64,000 bases of DNA from Prostheceraeus crozeri (GCA_907163375.1 CAJQUW010001994.1:171501-235500), one strand, 5' to 3'. Numbered from the stretch's first letter, positions 1 through 9,615 are shown. Notes: generated by a model from the sequence alone, not told the origin. A program made the numbers and translations.

Positions 1-2
1 CC

Positions 3-1061
3 GACTATAGGCCTTGCCGCAAACTTTTACTCACCCAATATGATAAGGAAAACTATCTAGTCCACTTTTCCATCTTAAAATTTTATTTAGAAATGGGCAT
101 GATTTTAAAAAGAGTTCACCGCATTATTAAATTTAGACAGAAAGCTTTCCTCAAACCATATATTGATAGCAACAGCCAGAAACGTGCACTAGCCCAAAAT
201 AATTTTGAAAAAGATTTTTATAAGTATAAGAATAATAGTCTATTTGGTAAGACGATGGAGGATGTTAGAAAACGTGTAAACTATAAACTAGTCAATGATG
301 TTACAAAATTTAAGAAGTTGGTCTCATCACCTCTATTCATCGATAGAGACATTATCGATGAGGACCTTGTAGGTGTTAAAATGATAAAATCTGAAGTTGA
401 GTTGTGCAAACCCATCTATATTGGGCAAGCCGTTTTAGATTATTCCAAGCTTGAAATGTATCAGCTCTTTTATAAAATACTAAAACCATGTCCTCTCGTA
501 AAAGAGGTTCGTTTGTTGGGTGGTGATACAGATAGTTTCTTCTTAGGTATTACCACTCAAAAAGATTTAAATTTCAATGAAGTAGGAAAATCTTTAGAAA
601 GATATTTTGATACATCAAATTTGCCTACTGATCACCCACTCTACTCCATCAAAAATAAGGCAAAACTTGGCTGCTTTAAGGACGAGACAGCAGGGAAGGA
701 AATAGATGAAATGATTCTCCTCCGACCAAAAATGTACAGTATGAAATTACGGGATAGCGACGATAGTATTAAGCGTGCTAAAGGCATATCAAGATCATTG
801 GTCTCTAACATGAAACATAAAAATTTCAGGAAAGCCTGTAGAAATAAAAATATAACGTTTGTCAATATGACAATCTTAAAATCTAAGTCGCATGAGATCA
901 AAACTCATACTTTTAGGAAACGGGCGCTTTCAGCATGGGAGGATAAGAAGTGCTGGTTAGAACATAACATATCTCTTCCACATGGACATCCTGACACAGA
1001 CATACCACCACCCAAAAGAATTAAACTCACACTACCACATTCAGGAGACGTCTTAGCATAA
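3..1061 (+). CDS. protein-primed DNA polymerase B, C-terminal part (element 1)
   Basis: Replicates the element's linear DNA, as in Polintons and adenoviruses. The frame is already open at the left edge, so the start lies outside the window. Counting from the methionine at 93, the family's motif B (NNSLFGKTMEDVRKR, residues 47-60) is present, and motif C reads GGDTDSFF (DTDS at 145-148), the metal-binding catalytic site. The frame ends with a short basic and proline-rich tail. Exonuclease and N-terminal domains would lie to the left. The next gene is on the opposite strand, tail to tail. The assignment to B-family polymerase is secure; the exact Polinton lineage is not resolved. Confidence 0.9.
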   Translation, partial: DYRPCRKLLLTQYDKENYLVHFSILKFYLEMGMILKRVHRIIKFRQKAFLKPYIDSNSQKRALAQNNFEKDFYKYKNNSLFGKTMEDVRKRVNYKLVNDVTKFKKLVSSPLFIDRDIIDEDLVGVKMIKSEVELCKPIYIGQAVLDYSKLEMYQLFYKILKPCPLVKEVRLLGGDTDSFFLGITTQKDLNFNEVGKSLERYFDTSNLPTDHPLYSIKNKAKLGCFKDETAGKEIDEMILLRPKMYSMKLRDSDDSIKRAKGISRSLVSNMKHKNFRKACRNKNITFVNMTILKSKSHEIKTHTFRKRALSAWEDKKCWLEHNISLPHGHPDTDIPPPKRIKLTLPHSGDVLA

Positions 1062-1392
1062 TCATCCTTAACTTAGTATTTTGATGTTGATTTCTGTAGA
1101 TAAACATTGTTGTTTTATGTATCGCATGAGATCGTTTCTTCCTTGTGAATATATGCCTACAGTCAGCCCATTTCCCCTATATCTGTGAAAAGACTTTTTC
1201 ATACACATATTTTTATTTCAATAAACATATCACAATGACTTCACTTTGTTTTCCGAAACACTAAAGTTACGAGGGATTTAGCATCTTTCACATGGATGCA
1301 CTCTTGTAAACCATTGGTAATTTTGATAGCAATAGAGGGTATAGTTTGTTTGACGACGGGATGATAGAAAATAGATTCAAACATCTTCTCGA
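1062..1392. other. intergenic spacer between convergent genes
   Basis: No coding frame is convincing here. An AATAAA-like signal (aataaacat, near 1219) follows the polymerase stop on the plus strand and could serve 3' end formation. The minus-strand WEVG gene ends at the far side. Confidence 0.4.
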
Positions 1393-2769
1393 CTATTCCA
1401 TATGAAGCGTCTTTATCATGAATGAAATCACGTAAAATGTATTCTTTTTCTCACCAACAGAAATAGGTAGAATCAAATCACTTTGAATGTAAAGGTGCTG
1501 TTCATGTTTATCAAGTGTCATTGGCGTTTCTATACCAATCGTATGCGCAGCAGTAAACACAGTTTGTAGCATTGAAAAACCAAAGAGTTTTTTCAAATTT
1601 TTACTCAATTGACATTGAATGTCATCACCCAGTCTCAGAACAACGCGTTGATTTTCAATTGAAAACGAAATGTGGTGTGTCTTTACATCATATTTACTTT
1701 TCATCACATGCTTCAACTTCTGTTGTATATAAGGATTTACTACATGAATGAAGCTTTCAACTGTATGATATAGACGCGGCATTATATTGATAGCAACTTT
1801 AGATTCTTCATAAGACTGGTAAATTTTCTTGACGCGATCACCATAGATGTCCACCCACCATTCATCATTAACTGAATCAGCTTTAGTGTAATATTCATGA
1901 GAAGCATAAACCAAACCGCTTCCAATAATAGGTGTTGGATGTCTTACAAAATGACGCAAGGTTGGAGAGAAATAAACTGTAAGTTTGTCATTATATTTCT
2001 GAATAACCAACTTATTTTTGTCCGCCATAATTTTCTCTCCATACCTCTTACCCACAGTCTCATCCCATCGTTTTACTAACTCAATAAGTGATAAAGGTTG
2101 AACACCACGCTTTTTCAAAATGATGCGTTCTTCACATTCTACAACATCTTCATCAAATATTTTAAACTTATAATGAAATTTGTTGATTCGATTTGAATAA
2201 ACTTTTTTAACATTTGCAGTAGCAATTGACGTTAGGTGTAGTCCATGGCCAAAGCCGAGATGTGGATAGAATTCATTATCCAACCTCAGTGTAAGACCTT
2301 TAGTAAAAGAATGAAAGCGAAGGAACTGTCTCCCACTCCAATGATAGATAGTAAATTCATAAACTTTCTGATCCTTATTCTTCATGATGGAAGTATTACC
2401 ACTATTGAATGCCTTAATAATTTTCTCATTCCCAAATGGACCATAATAATCTGATTTTATCTGAATCCATTCATAGTTCCACTTTCCATCTGACGTTAAA
2501 TTGTATGGGAACTGGAATGCATTAATCATCATTATTCCATCATGGGTGCGAGGAGTCAATATCATTTCTTCCACATCATTCACATTCTGTATATTGCTAT
2601 CATAGCAAATACTAGAAACGCCAACCTCCCATTCTCCTTCTAAATGTAGTGGGCGATTTAATTCTACTCGATAGTCTGATGGTTTATTTTTGGGAAATTT
2701 ATTCATAGAAGCATTACTGGGCAAGTAGATTAGAAACGAGTCCTTATTTTCACTTTCCATATTATTCAC
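1393..2769 (-). CDS. WEVG-motif virion-type protein, 458 aa (element 1)
   Basis: Uncharacterised protein of a type I associate with animal Polintons. Its N-terminus reads LPSNASMNKFPKNKPSDY, then HLEGEWEVGVSSICY: a conserved start followed by a WEVG block. The middle is rich in short strand-like stretches, and near the C-terminus there is an LFGF block (KKLFGFSML) like the LLGF block of the penton-like protein of the second Polinton. I infer a virion surface, penton or fibre-associated protein; this is not proven. The next gene upstream (2798-4203) is a diverged relative in the same orientation, so this is a tandem gene pair. No signal peptide or membrane segment is evident. Confidence 0.6.
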   Translation of the reverse strand: MNNMESENKDSFLIYLPSNASMNKFPKNKPSDYRVELNRPLHLEGEWEVGVSSICYDSNIQNVNDVEEMILTPRTHDGIMMINAFQFPYNLTSDGKWNYEWIQIKSDYYGPFGNEKIIKAFNSGNTSIMKNKDQKVYEFTIYHWSGRQFLRFHSFTKGLTLRLDNEFYPHLGFGHGLHLTSIATANVKKVYSNRINKFHYKFKIFDEDVVECEERIILKKRGVQPLSLIELVKRWDETVGKRYGEKIMADKNKLVIQKYNDKLTVYFSPTLRHFVRHPTPIIGSGLVYASHEYYTKADSVNDEWWVDIYGDRVKKIYQSYEESKVAINIMPRLYHTVESFIHVVNPYIQQKLKHVMKSKYDVKTHHISFSIENQRVVLRLGDDIQCQLSKNLKKLFGFSMLQTVFTAAHTIGIETPMTLDKHEQHLYIQSDLILPISVGEKKNTFYVISFMIKTLHME

Positions 2770-2797
2770 ATTGGAGAAAAATATGAATGTGTTTGCA

Positions 2798-4203
2798 TTA
2801 ACTCATCATTCGGAAATGGAGTATGATACTTGTCACAGCGTCTTTATGAAAAGGAATCAACGCACCAGCATCGTCATATATGGCAATATCAATCTGTGGT
2901 ATATAGTTTGATTTCAAGTCTGTATAATGCACTTTCTTAAAAGTATGCTCACATAAAATACTGCAGCTTTTTGGTTGGTATGGTATCATTGCTAAAAGTG
3001 AAGCTTCAGCATCTCCCACACGCACATCTTCACCAATATTGGAATATAACTGAAAATAGTTAATACGACGCGATAATGATAGATGCGCGCTAGCTTTTGT
3101 TACAGTACCACTTTTAAACATATTTTGATCAAAGCCCAAAATGTCCTTTAGGGTATTGTCCATGATCAGCTCAATATTTTTCCCGCTAACACGAAGAGAT
3201 GGCACACCTTCTTTTTCAGAAAACGAAATATGTTCATCTTGAATCACTTCATTCAAATAATCTATTGCCATCTTAACTGAAGTGATCATGCGAGGTGTCA
3301 ACACTCTTGTTCTATGTGAGATTCCACTCAAAGGCTCTACACACACATTCTGTATAAAGATACCGACCATTCTGTATCAACTTGATTTGATCCATCACAT
3401 TTCAAATAGCGCATATCAAATTTTCCATGAACGGCTGCAGAGCGATGTCGCAAGAACTGATGAAAATCTTCTGAACGAACTAATACTAGATCATCATCAT
3501 CATCATCTAATTTACTAATGACGATTTGATCCGTTGATTTCGTATAAGTCAATGTTGCCACTTGTTTACCATCAACTCGAAGGAGAAAATTAAATTTCTT
3601 CACTAATGTTTCAGGTGTCATGTTTGTCTTTCTTGGCTTAATCACAATCTTCTTCAGCAATGTGTTTTCATTTTTTGGAATAAGATCTACATAATAAGCT
3701 TTCTCTTTGTAAATCAAATCTTTACAACCACTTGGATGGTAATTAAAGTTATAATTATCATAGCTTGTTAAGGCGCTAGCGAGGTAACCTAAATCATTTC
3801 TTAAACTTGGACTTAAACCAACAATCCAATCTTTCTCAACTACATGATGTACATAATTATGATCATCATTGTGCGGAGTAAATTGGACAATATGTTTACA
3901 CGCTTTATTCAAGAAATCATATATAAACTTTTTACATGATAAGAGATCTTTCTTTGGCCACTGTGGAATGTAAACTCGACAACCTTCTTCACACTGATAA
4001 GCCTCTGTACGCCTCACATTGATCGTCATCACTTCATGATTAAAAGTATAGACACAGTTGCTATGAACAAGTTGAGTGACACCCACTTCCCACTTTCCAA
4101 TTAGCTGTTGTGTATGATCAATGGGTGTAGAAAAGAGTGCGGCTCGATTATTACCAAATCTCTTTGTAGCCGCATTGCTAAGCAAAATATGATAAAACGA
4201 CAT
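2798..4203 (-). CDS. second WEVG-motif virion-type protein (element 1; region)
   Basis: Diverged paralogue of the neighbouring 1393-2769 gene. Shared landmarks are LLSNAATKRFGNN at the start, LIGKWEVGVTQL soon after, a DILGFDQNMF block in the C-terminal part, and a closing stretch (IDIAIYDDAGALIPF) that also resembles the end of the penton-like protein of the second Polinton (ITDEKGQEINFGGEE). Candidate virion structural protein by those similarities; no function is established. The region is given as a whole because it does not read as one clean frame. It starts head to head with the plus-strand PC4-like gene at 4221, with only about 17 bp between the two start codons. Confidence 0.55.
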
Positions 4204-4220
4204 TTTTATATTGCTGATCT

Positions 4221-4595
4221 GTGGCTTTGCATAACATCATGAAGACTTGGATTTTGGACTCTCTACAATATATCAGAGTTGATCGTGATGGAAACGTGCA
4301 TTTCAAAAATTCTTATGGTCATACATCAAGAGGTATTACATTAACATGGCGACAATTTGTCAACCTCAATGATATCATGAGGGATTTGGAATATTTTGAA
4401 ACATTAAGATTCATCTCCTTGGGTGATCACGTTTGGCTTCAACGTTGTAACAATGAAATTCAAATCTGCCATTCTCAGTCCGCAAACTGTTTCTCATTTC
4501 GCAAATACAATTGGGAGAAGTATAGAAGATTCATACATCGTTCCATCATGACATTTATTCGTCGTGAGTTCATCGCCTTACTATGCAAATCTTAA
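4221..4595 (+). CDS. PC4-like small protein 1, 124 aa (element 1)
   Basis: A small protein with two strand-helix repeats. The first repeat has a basic beta stretch (YIRVDRDGNVHFKNSYG) followed by GITLTWRQFVNLNDIM. The second has VWLQRCNNEIQICHS followed by FSFRKYNWEKYRRFIHRSI. The pattern of strands then 'LTxxQWxxL' and a helix resembles the single-stranded-DNA-binding fold of PC4/Sub1 coactivators. That is an inference from pattern, without a search. A close relative follows at 4699 and a TBP-like frame at 5063, all on the plus strand among minus-strand virion genes. If right, it would act in viral transcription or ssDNA binding. The alternative is a lineage-specific protein of unknown fold. 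Confidence 0.4.
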   Translation: MALHNIMKTWILDSLQYIRVDRDGNVHFKNSYGHTSRGITLTWRQFVNLNDIMRDLEYFETLRFISLGDHVWLQRCNNEIQICHSQSANCFSFRKYNWEKYRRFIHRSIMTFIRREFIALLCKS

Positions 4596-4698
4596 TCAGA
4601 CATGACTACCACACACCATGAGTTGGAAATTAGATTCCCTATAACGTATTGAAACGGATCATGATCGAAACGTCTATTTCAAAGATTCAACTGGAAGT

Positions 4699-5268
4699 GT
4701 GAGAAGAGAGTTTGCTTTATCTTATCGTCATTTTCAATCTCTACATCATATCATGAAGGATTTGAAATACTTCTATATGAAAAGACATTCACGTATTGGA
4801 AATCGAATATGGTTGCGCGTCAACAATCGGCGAATTCAACTTTATCATTCCCAACTTCATACTAACTTCACATTTCATCAAGGTAGTTGGGAAAAGTATA
4901 AAAGGAAGGTACATCGCTCAATTTACTCATTTTTTCATCATGAAGCGCCATCGCTACACCATCGTCAACATTCTCCGTCGCCTCAGACTCTACACCAAAA
5001 TCGATCTCACAACATAACACCAACACCTTCCAAACAGGAAGTATTACCCGGGCCGACCTCAAATGTTAGTGGTGAAGATGAGCAATTCACGGAATCTTCA
5101 ACTCTTCCCAAATGGAACTGTACAGATTCTGGGCGCCCTTTCTCATTCATCGGCGCAGTCAATGCGCTTAGAGCTACAGAGACTACTACATCGGATATGG
5201 AAGAGGGAGAGGTGTGTGATGTCGAATCTGACTGTGGACAATATGGTGATCTCTACTCAATTGAGTGA
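4699..5268 (+). CDS. PC4-like protein 2 with acidic tail, 189 aa (element 1)
   Basis: Paralogue of the 4221-4595 protein: FALSYRHFQSLHHIMKDLKYF matches TLTWRQFVNLNDIMRDLEYF, and FTFHQGSWEKYKRKVHRSI matches FSFRKYNWEKYRRFIHRSI. After this domain comes a low-complexity tail, first His/Pro/Ser-rich, then acidic (MEEGEVCDVESDCGQ). A domain followed by an acidic tail would fit a transcription cofactor, but this is inference. Similarity to the paralogue begins a little upstream of the first methionine. The C-terminal tail overlaps the TBP-like frame for about 200 bp in a different frame, which is unusual and may mean the tail is not all translated. Confidence 0.4.
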   Translation: MRREFALSYRHFQSLHHIMKDLKYFYMKRHSRIGNRIWLRVNNRRIQLYHSQLHTNFTFHQGSWEKYKRKVHRSIYSFFHHEAPSLHHRQHSPSPQTLHQNRSHNITPTPSKQEVLPGPTSNVSGEDEQFTESSTLPKWNCTDSGRPFSFIGAVNALRATETTTSDMEEGEVCDVESDCGQYGDLYSIE

Positions 5269-5485
5269 AAGTGTATCATTTTTGAAGATTCGTACCAGCA
5301 GTTACAATTTGTGTTATGAACCCGAACTTTTTCCTGCAGCTCTCATTAGTTGTTGGTTACCTGTGCATGTGGCAATCTTTCATAATAGTAAAGTGATCAT
5401 TACTGGACTAAAATCTCATGTACAAGCAAATGTGATCCTAGACTATCTCATCGAGTATGTACGTACCCAGCGGATTGTAAAATAA
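5063..5485 (+). CDS. TATA-binding-protein-like protein, 140 aa (element 1)
   Basis: The C-terminal half matches the second lobe of TBP. VDNMV corresponds to TBP's IQNMV, CYEPELFP (84-91) to the hallmark SYEPELFP, and NSKVIITGLK (108-117) to SGKVVLTGAK, followed by a final helix. F90 and F106 sit where TBP's two DNA-kinking phenylalanines lie (spacing 16 here, 17 in TBP). The first part (NLQLFPNGTVQILGALSHSSAQSM) resembles the end of TBP lobe 1; the visible frame does not cover all of lobe 1. The likely role is promoter recognition for the element's genes, next to two PC4-like proteins. The match to YEPELFP plus the following strand pattern makes the family assignment strong; activity is inference. 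Confidence 0.75.
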   Translation: MLVVKMSNSRNLQLFPNGTVQILGALSHSSAQSMRLELQRLLHRIWKRERCVMSNLTVDNMVISTQLSESVSFLKIRTSSYNLCYEPELFPAALISCWLPVHVAIFHNSKVIITGLKSHVQANVILDYLIEYVRTQRIVK

Positions 5486-5511
5486 AAAACAATTTTTCCA
5501 ACATGATGTTT

Positions 5512-5973
5512 TTATTTCAAATCATGATAGAACTTACAAATCATTTTTTCATTAGAGGATGGATTACATGAAAAGTTTTGAATAACAGATACAAATCGAG
5601 ATACATGTAAACGTTTTAAGATGAAGTACAGTACAAAAGCACCACACGTTGATGAAAGTGGATGTTGTAGTATGCGTTCATTTTGCTGATATTGACGCGT
5701 ATGTTTTCTCAACCACTGCTGTGTTGGTATATTTGGAGGTTGAGCAAGAGAGTCAAATAGTTCACCACGTCGGTCTTCTCTAATAAAGATTGCTTTTCAA
5801 TGCTCACCGCCTAAATTCTGCGAATGAGTGTTTAGCACAATAAAGATGGGATAGTGATTTACTGCAGGTGGTAAGGTATCGAGTGAATAGACATTATCGA
5901 AAGCTTTCAACGTCGCTTCGTCTGCATTACGCTGCACTTTAGTCTTAATATCGTCAGCAGTCAACCAACTCAT
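5512..5973 (-). CDS. adenain-like cysteine protease (element 1; region)
   Basis: Maturation protease of the adenovirus/Ulp1 type, which cuts virion precursors, typically near Gly-Gly sites. The minus strand shows a GEH-type histidine block in the N-terminal part and the catalytic cysteine block STCGAFVLYFI near the end, matching the family's order His then Cys. The start overlaps the capsid gene's stop (TAATG), as in a compact virion operon. Short for the family and not in one clean frame, so it is given as a region. The neighbouring GG-containing proteins (7253-7708, 9214-9564) are natural substrates. Confidence 0.65.
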
Positions 5974-7220
5974 TAACGATTATACTGAAGAATCACGTCA
6001 CGATACTTTGTAATTTCAATGTTTGAATCGAAGACTGCATAAATTAATACATTGATCGTCTCAGGTAGTGTTCTTTTGAACGTCAAATCCAAACGAATAT
6101 TATGAGGCACGTTCGCTTGACGATAGGGTGCACTAATATCGCTGTCAGCAGTCAAATCAAATGCATAAATAGTATATCCACTCTTAAACTCTTTCATAGT
6201 GAGTCCGTTGGTGTCATCCGTATTGCAAAAGCCAAAGACATCCATAAAATCAACATAACTGCGCATAAATTGATCCACAGCAAAATCTGGTTTGTTGGGT
6301 GGGCCAGGATGACTCACATCATTTACACGTAAAGCAATTTCCCTTAACTGATTGTGTTTAAAATTGAAAGGATTCTTCTTTCTATTACAATTAAATGCAT
6401 CATTTTCAACCATTGCCACCATGAGGAGCTTCGGTGCTTCCGATGGAAAGAGGCCATCTTTCATGAAACTCTTTTGATCTTTCGGAATTGTAAAGGTGTG
6501 AAGCTTTGTATGCTGAACGGGGTAAATGGCATTTTGGCGGTTAAGACCTTCAGCATATCCTCTAATGACACTTGGATTCGGTACTACTCGACGAATGTAA
6601 AGTGCAATATCTTCCACATGAATTCTAAAATTGTCAACTTTAGCAAATGCATTCAGCGCAAATTCAGGCTTATTCAATGTCAGCTTGAGTCGCATGCTGG
6701 TATTACAGAGTAAAAACTTTGACTGTCTAACGAAGTCTAAATTCAGCGGACCATATAGCTGACATACTTTACTATCTTTAATCATAGCAGATCGCTTTAC
6801 AAAGCCACTGTTTCTTTCAGCATCAAATTTTCCTGCTTCATCTCTGTACCATCCCATAGCTTCCATATGACTTTTTTGTGCTGCTTGATGAAACTGTGAT
6901 ACATGATTGAAATATGATTTATAGGGATAATCCCTTTGACCACCTTCCACCTGCTGCTCTCCAATCGTTAGAGAAACATCGCGAAGTAATGTAGTCAATG
7001 GTAAATTGTTCAGTCCAACTTTATGTGTATCGTCAATAGCAGTTCCATCTGCTTGCTGAATGATAAACCTCAAATCAACCATCGCATAACTCAAATCTAT
7101 TTAGTCATCACTACCACCAGGAATAACAAATTCAATGGGGCCAGCATTCTCAGCTGTTCGAGGATGATAATCTACAATACTTGAACTAAGAATATCTGTC
7201 TGTATGGCTTGTTGATCAAA
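5973..7220 (-). CDS. major capsid protein, double jelly roll (element 1; region)
   Basis: Builds the icosahedral shell. The longest open stretch encodes 373 residues. Landmarks are LPLTTLLRDVSLTIGEQQVE near the N-terminus, GWYRDEAGKFD, QLYGPLNLDF, LLCNTSMRLKLTL, and a closing strand run (RLDLTFKRTLPETINVLIYA, then VFDSNIEITKYRDVI). These are the usual landmarks of Polinton capsid proteins as I know them (for example the DEAGK block and the final hydrophobic strands). Homology extends somewhat beyond the first methionine, so the region is extended to about 7220. The order protease - capsid - core protein is typical of the family. Confidence 0.8.
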
Positions 7221-7252
7221 CAAAGAAAACCCGGAAGTTTTACACTCTATGA

Positions 7253-7708
7253 TTAGAAGTTATAGCAGCGTCGTCGTTTAGCGCCTGATGAATGATTAGA
7301 GCCTCTGCGACGTTTGCGTGAATGCCTTTTGACTGAAGATCGCACCTTACCAGCTCCGCGATGTTTCCTTCTTCCTTTATTCACTCGTTTAGGCGATTTC
7401 TTTCCTTGAGTAACACCAGCAAAGGTCTGCTTCAATGTTTTTAAACCGCGTTCCTTCCCACGATTCAACAAACTGCTCTTAAAACTTCTACCTCTGGAAA
7501 GATCACTAGCAACATCACCAGCAAAGCCAACGGCATTACTTAAAACATTTCATTTTAAAGATCTACCGACATTGGATATGAGAGGTGCTACAACAGATTT
7601 CAGTGCACCAAGTATGCTACCTCCACGTTGGCGGCGAGCGCCGATGTAAAGTTGTCCTCCACCACTTACATAGGAGGGTCGTGAATAAAATGAGGCAGTT
7701 GGATTCAT
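7253..7708 (-). CDS. basic virion core-like protein (element 1; region)
   Basis: The C-terminal 72 residues are extremely Arg/Lys-rich (for example KRVNKGRRKHRGAGKVRSS), as in adenovirus core or histone-like proteins that condense DNA. The N-terminal part of the region contains a Gly-Gly stretch (RQRGGSILGALKSVV) followed by an amphipathic segment, typical of small Polinton virion precursors cut by the adenain-like protease. Given as a region because it is not one clean frame. Likely role: packaging or core protein, inferred from composition and position between capsid and ATPase genes. Confidence 0.5.
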
Positions 7709-7875
7709 AGCTCAAACCCGAAACATTGTTAGTTACAACTTTGCATGAATCACTGTCGAACACTTAGATGAAAGATGTCGGCACGACGCATCCGACGCAT
7801 CCACAGCAAGTACAAGTTATAGTTACATTTACTTTCGGCGGCTCATTACATGGTAAGCAACACATCTGCTTCATA
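7709..7875. other. short spacer
   Basis: No convincing frame on either strand. The sequence contains a short direct repeat (gacgcatccgacgcatcc, near 7786). Confidence 0.3.
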
Positions 7876-8569
7876 TTAATAGTCTGAGAACATGTATTTC
7901 CTGGGAGGAGCTGTTTTACGTTTTCCTTTTACTAGTTTTAGTGGTGGCGTAGATCTACGTCGAGTTCTTCCTCTTGTTTGCTTAGCGAGTGTGGGAGGGG
8001 ATGTAGCAGGTGACGTCTTAAACCAATTTTTTGGCATTTTCATCGTCTGAAGCATTGGAGCAGTAGCCACTGTTGAATCAAGTTCTTTCAATGTCTCATT
8101 ATTCAAAGCAAATTTTGGCACATTATGCTTTTTCAATAGTTTAAGAAAGTATGACCAACCAGGTGGAACATAGCCCTGACGGCGCTTTCTACGTGTCGCA
8201 TACTGAATCAAGTCTTCATAACGTGAAGCATCAATCACTTTATTTTCATCTGTAATGATTTCTCCTCTATCATTTACATTGAGATGGGGTTCAATACTGT
8301 TGAAAAGAGATATGGCATGTGCGTGAGATGCTAAAGGTGTAGCAGTCGATACAGAGTCACGCATCTAATTCTTCAAAACTTTTTAATTCTTCGCCAGTTT
8401 CCGATTGCAATAATACAGCACTATGTGGATCTTTGATATGCGCATTTTGCTGATAATCTATTTCTTTCCTATACATTTGATTTGCAAGAGGTTGCTTTAC
8501 TTGCTGCATGGCAGTCAATTGTACATATTCATCCTGAGGAATAACAATCATGCGAGAATAAGAACTCAT
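7876..8569 (-). CDS. Polinton structural-type protein, IPxDEY start (element 1; region)
   Basis: The N-terminal stretch begins with a short lead and IVIPQDEYVQL, a start I associate with a widespread Polinton protein of unknown function. The C-terminal stretch has YEDLIQYATRRKRRQGYVPP followed by GWSYFLKLLKKHNVPKFALN, the usual 'GWxxFLKxLKxxNVP' block, then a basic, proline-rich tail. The two parts overlap by a few bases, so a region is given. It sits directly downstream of the packaging ATPase on the same strand. I infer a minor virion or assembly protein; no catalytic motif is visible. Confidence 0.5.
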
Positions 8570-8594
8570 AGTTTGTAGATAATCATGGAAGTTT

Positions 8595-9230
8595 TCAAAA
8601 TATCACTTCGAAATCTAAATTCTTCCGGACACTCTTGCGTAAAGTCAATGAAAAGTAACCGTATGGTTTTTCAGTAGCTGCTTGAAAAATTTCAATTAAG
8701 GCTTTTGATCCTCTGGGTGCAACTTGTCGCGCTAAAATTTCAAATTGACTTTTATCTCGCGGATTCTTGAAAATAGCATAATAGTGTGTATTCAGGTTTC
8801 GTGTACGAGCTTCTTTTCCATCAGGAAACAAATTTTGTGTAATATAGATGATAAAGCACCTTTTATGATGTGCTGCACGAGTGAACATATCTGTAACATC
8901 TTTTGAATTCTTACTTTCTTTTAATAGATCATCCAATACAACAACATCATTAGACTGAAGTTTATCCACTGGAATAATTCCTTCATGTCGAATAAAGTTG
9001 CGACTTTGCAATTCCTGAAACAGCGACGGTTGATAAATACCATAACACCAAATCACTCGATTGATAGGTTCCTTAAACAACTCCCTTCTTTTATCCAATA
9101 AATTCAGCGTGAAAACAGTTTTACCTGCATGAGATGGACCTGATACAGTCAGACCTTTATCACATTGAAGTCTGAAATCCATTATAATACTTTGAGATTC
9201 AACATTTGCATGATTAACGTTTAGAGCCAA
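8595..9230 (-). CDS. FtsK/HerA-type genome-packaging ATPase, 211 aa (element 1)
   Basis: Pumps DNA into capsids in Polintons and related viruses. Walker A is GPSHAGKT (31-38), Walker B is DVVVLDD (95-101), followed by a sensor-like strand and Gln (FIIYITQNLF, ~126-135). Length near 210 residues is usual for this packaging ATPase. The frame is whole. Its start overlaps the end of the GG protein gene (9214-9564) by about 17 bp, which suggests co-transcription. The family assignment is secure from the motif set and context. Confidence 0.9.
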   Translation of the reverse strand: MALNVNHANVESQSIIMDFRLQCDKGLTVSGPSHAGKTVFTLNLLDKRRELFKEPINRVIWCYGIYQPSLFQELQSRNFIRHEGIIPVDKLQSNDVVVLDDLLKESKNSKDVTDMFTRAAHHKRCFIIYITQNLFPDGKEARTRNLNTHYYAIFKNPRDKSQFEILARQVAPRGSKALIEIFQAATEKPYGYFSLTLRKSVRKNLDFEVIF

Positions 9231-9564
9231 AGATATTACCCAATAGGTTACCCACGACAGGAGCTAACATCGGAAGTATTGCTGAAAGGAAACCGCCCTT
9301 TTGTGTTAGAGTTTTCCTCTTTCTTTGAAGGGTGACTTTAGGATTGGAGATGAAACGCAATTTTGTAGCATATCGCTTAAGTAACTTTCGTTGTTTTGGT
9401 GCTAATTTCTTCGTCCTCAACTTTCTCGCATGAGAAATAATTTCACAAATGAATTTATCGTTAGCATGTCGTATAGCATTGTATCGCTGATTTGCTTTCA
9501 TTCGTCGGAGAGCTTGAATGGCTGAAGAAAACTTTGAAGACTTTTGACTTTTACGTTTCGCCAT
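9214..9564 (-). CDS. GG-site membrane-active virion protein, 116 aa (element 1)
   Basis: A basic N-terminal two thirds (ICEIISHARKLRTKKLAPKQ, then KLLKRYATKLRFI) is followed by TQKGGFLSAILPMLAPVVGN, a Gly-Gly site and a hydrophobic, amphipathic tail. This layout is common in small Polinton proteins and resembles adenovirus pVI, whose released amphipathic peptide breaks membranes during entry. The GG would be a site for the 5512-5973 protease. The frame is whole and overlaps the ATPase start. The functional comparison is inference; the recurrent Polinton architecture is well supported. Confidence 0.6.
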   Translation of the reverse strand: MAKRKSQKSSKFSSAIQALRRMKANQRYNAIRHANDKFICEIISHARKLRTKKLAPKQRKLLKRYATKLRFISNPKVTLQRKRKTLTQKGGFLSAILPMLAPVVGNLLGNIFGSKR

Positions 9565-9615
9565 TTTCCGTGTTAGTCTTTGCTAAAACCTGTCTTTACC
9601 ACATTTGCATAGGTA

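Noticed and set aside
6102-6713. Plus-strand frames opposite the capsid gene
   Set aside because: Antisense shadows of a clear capsid coding region.
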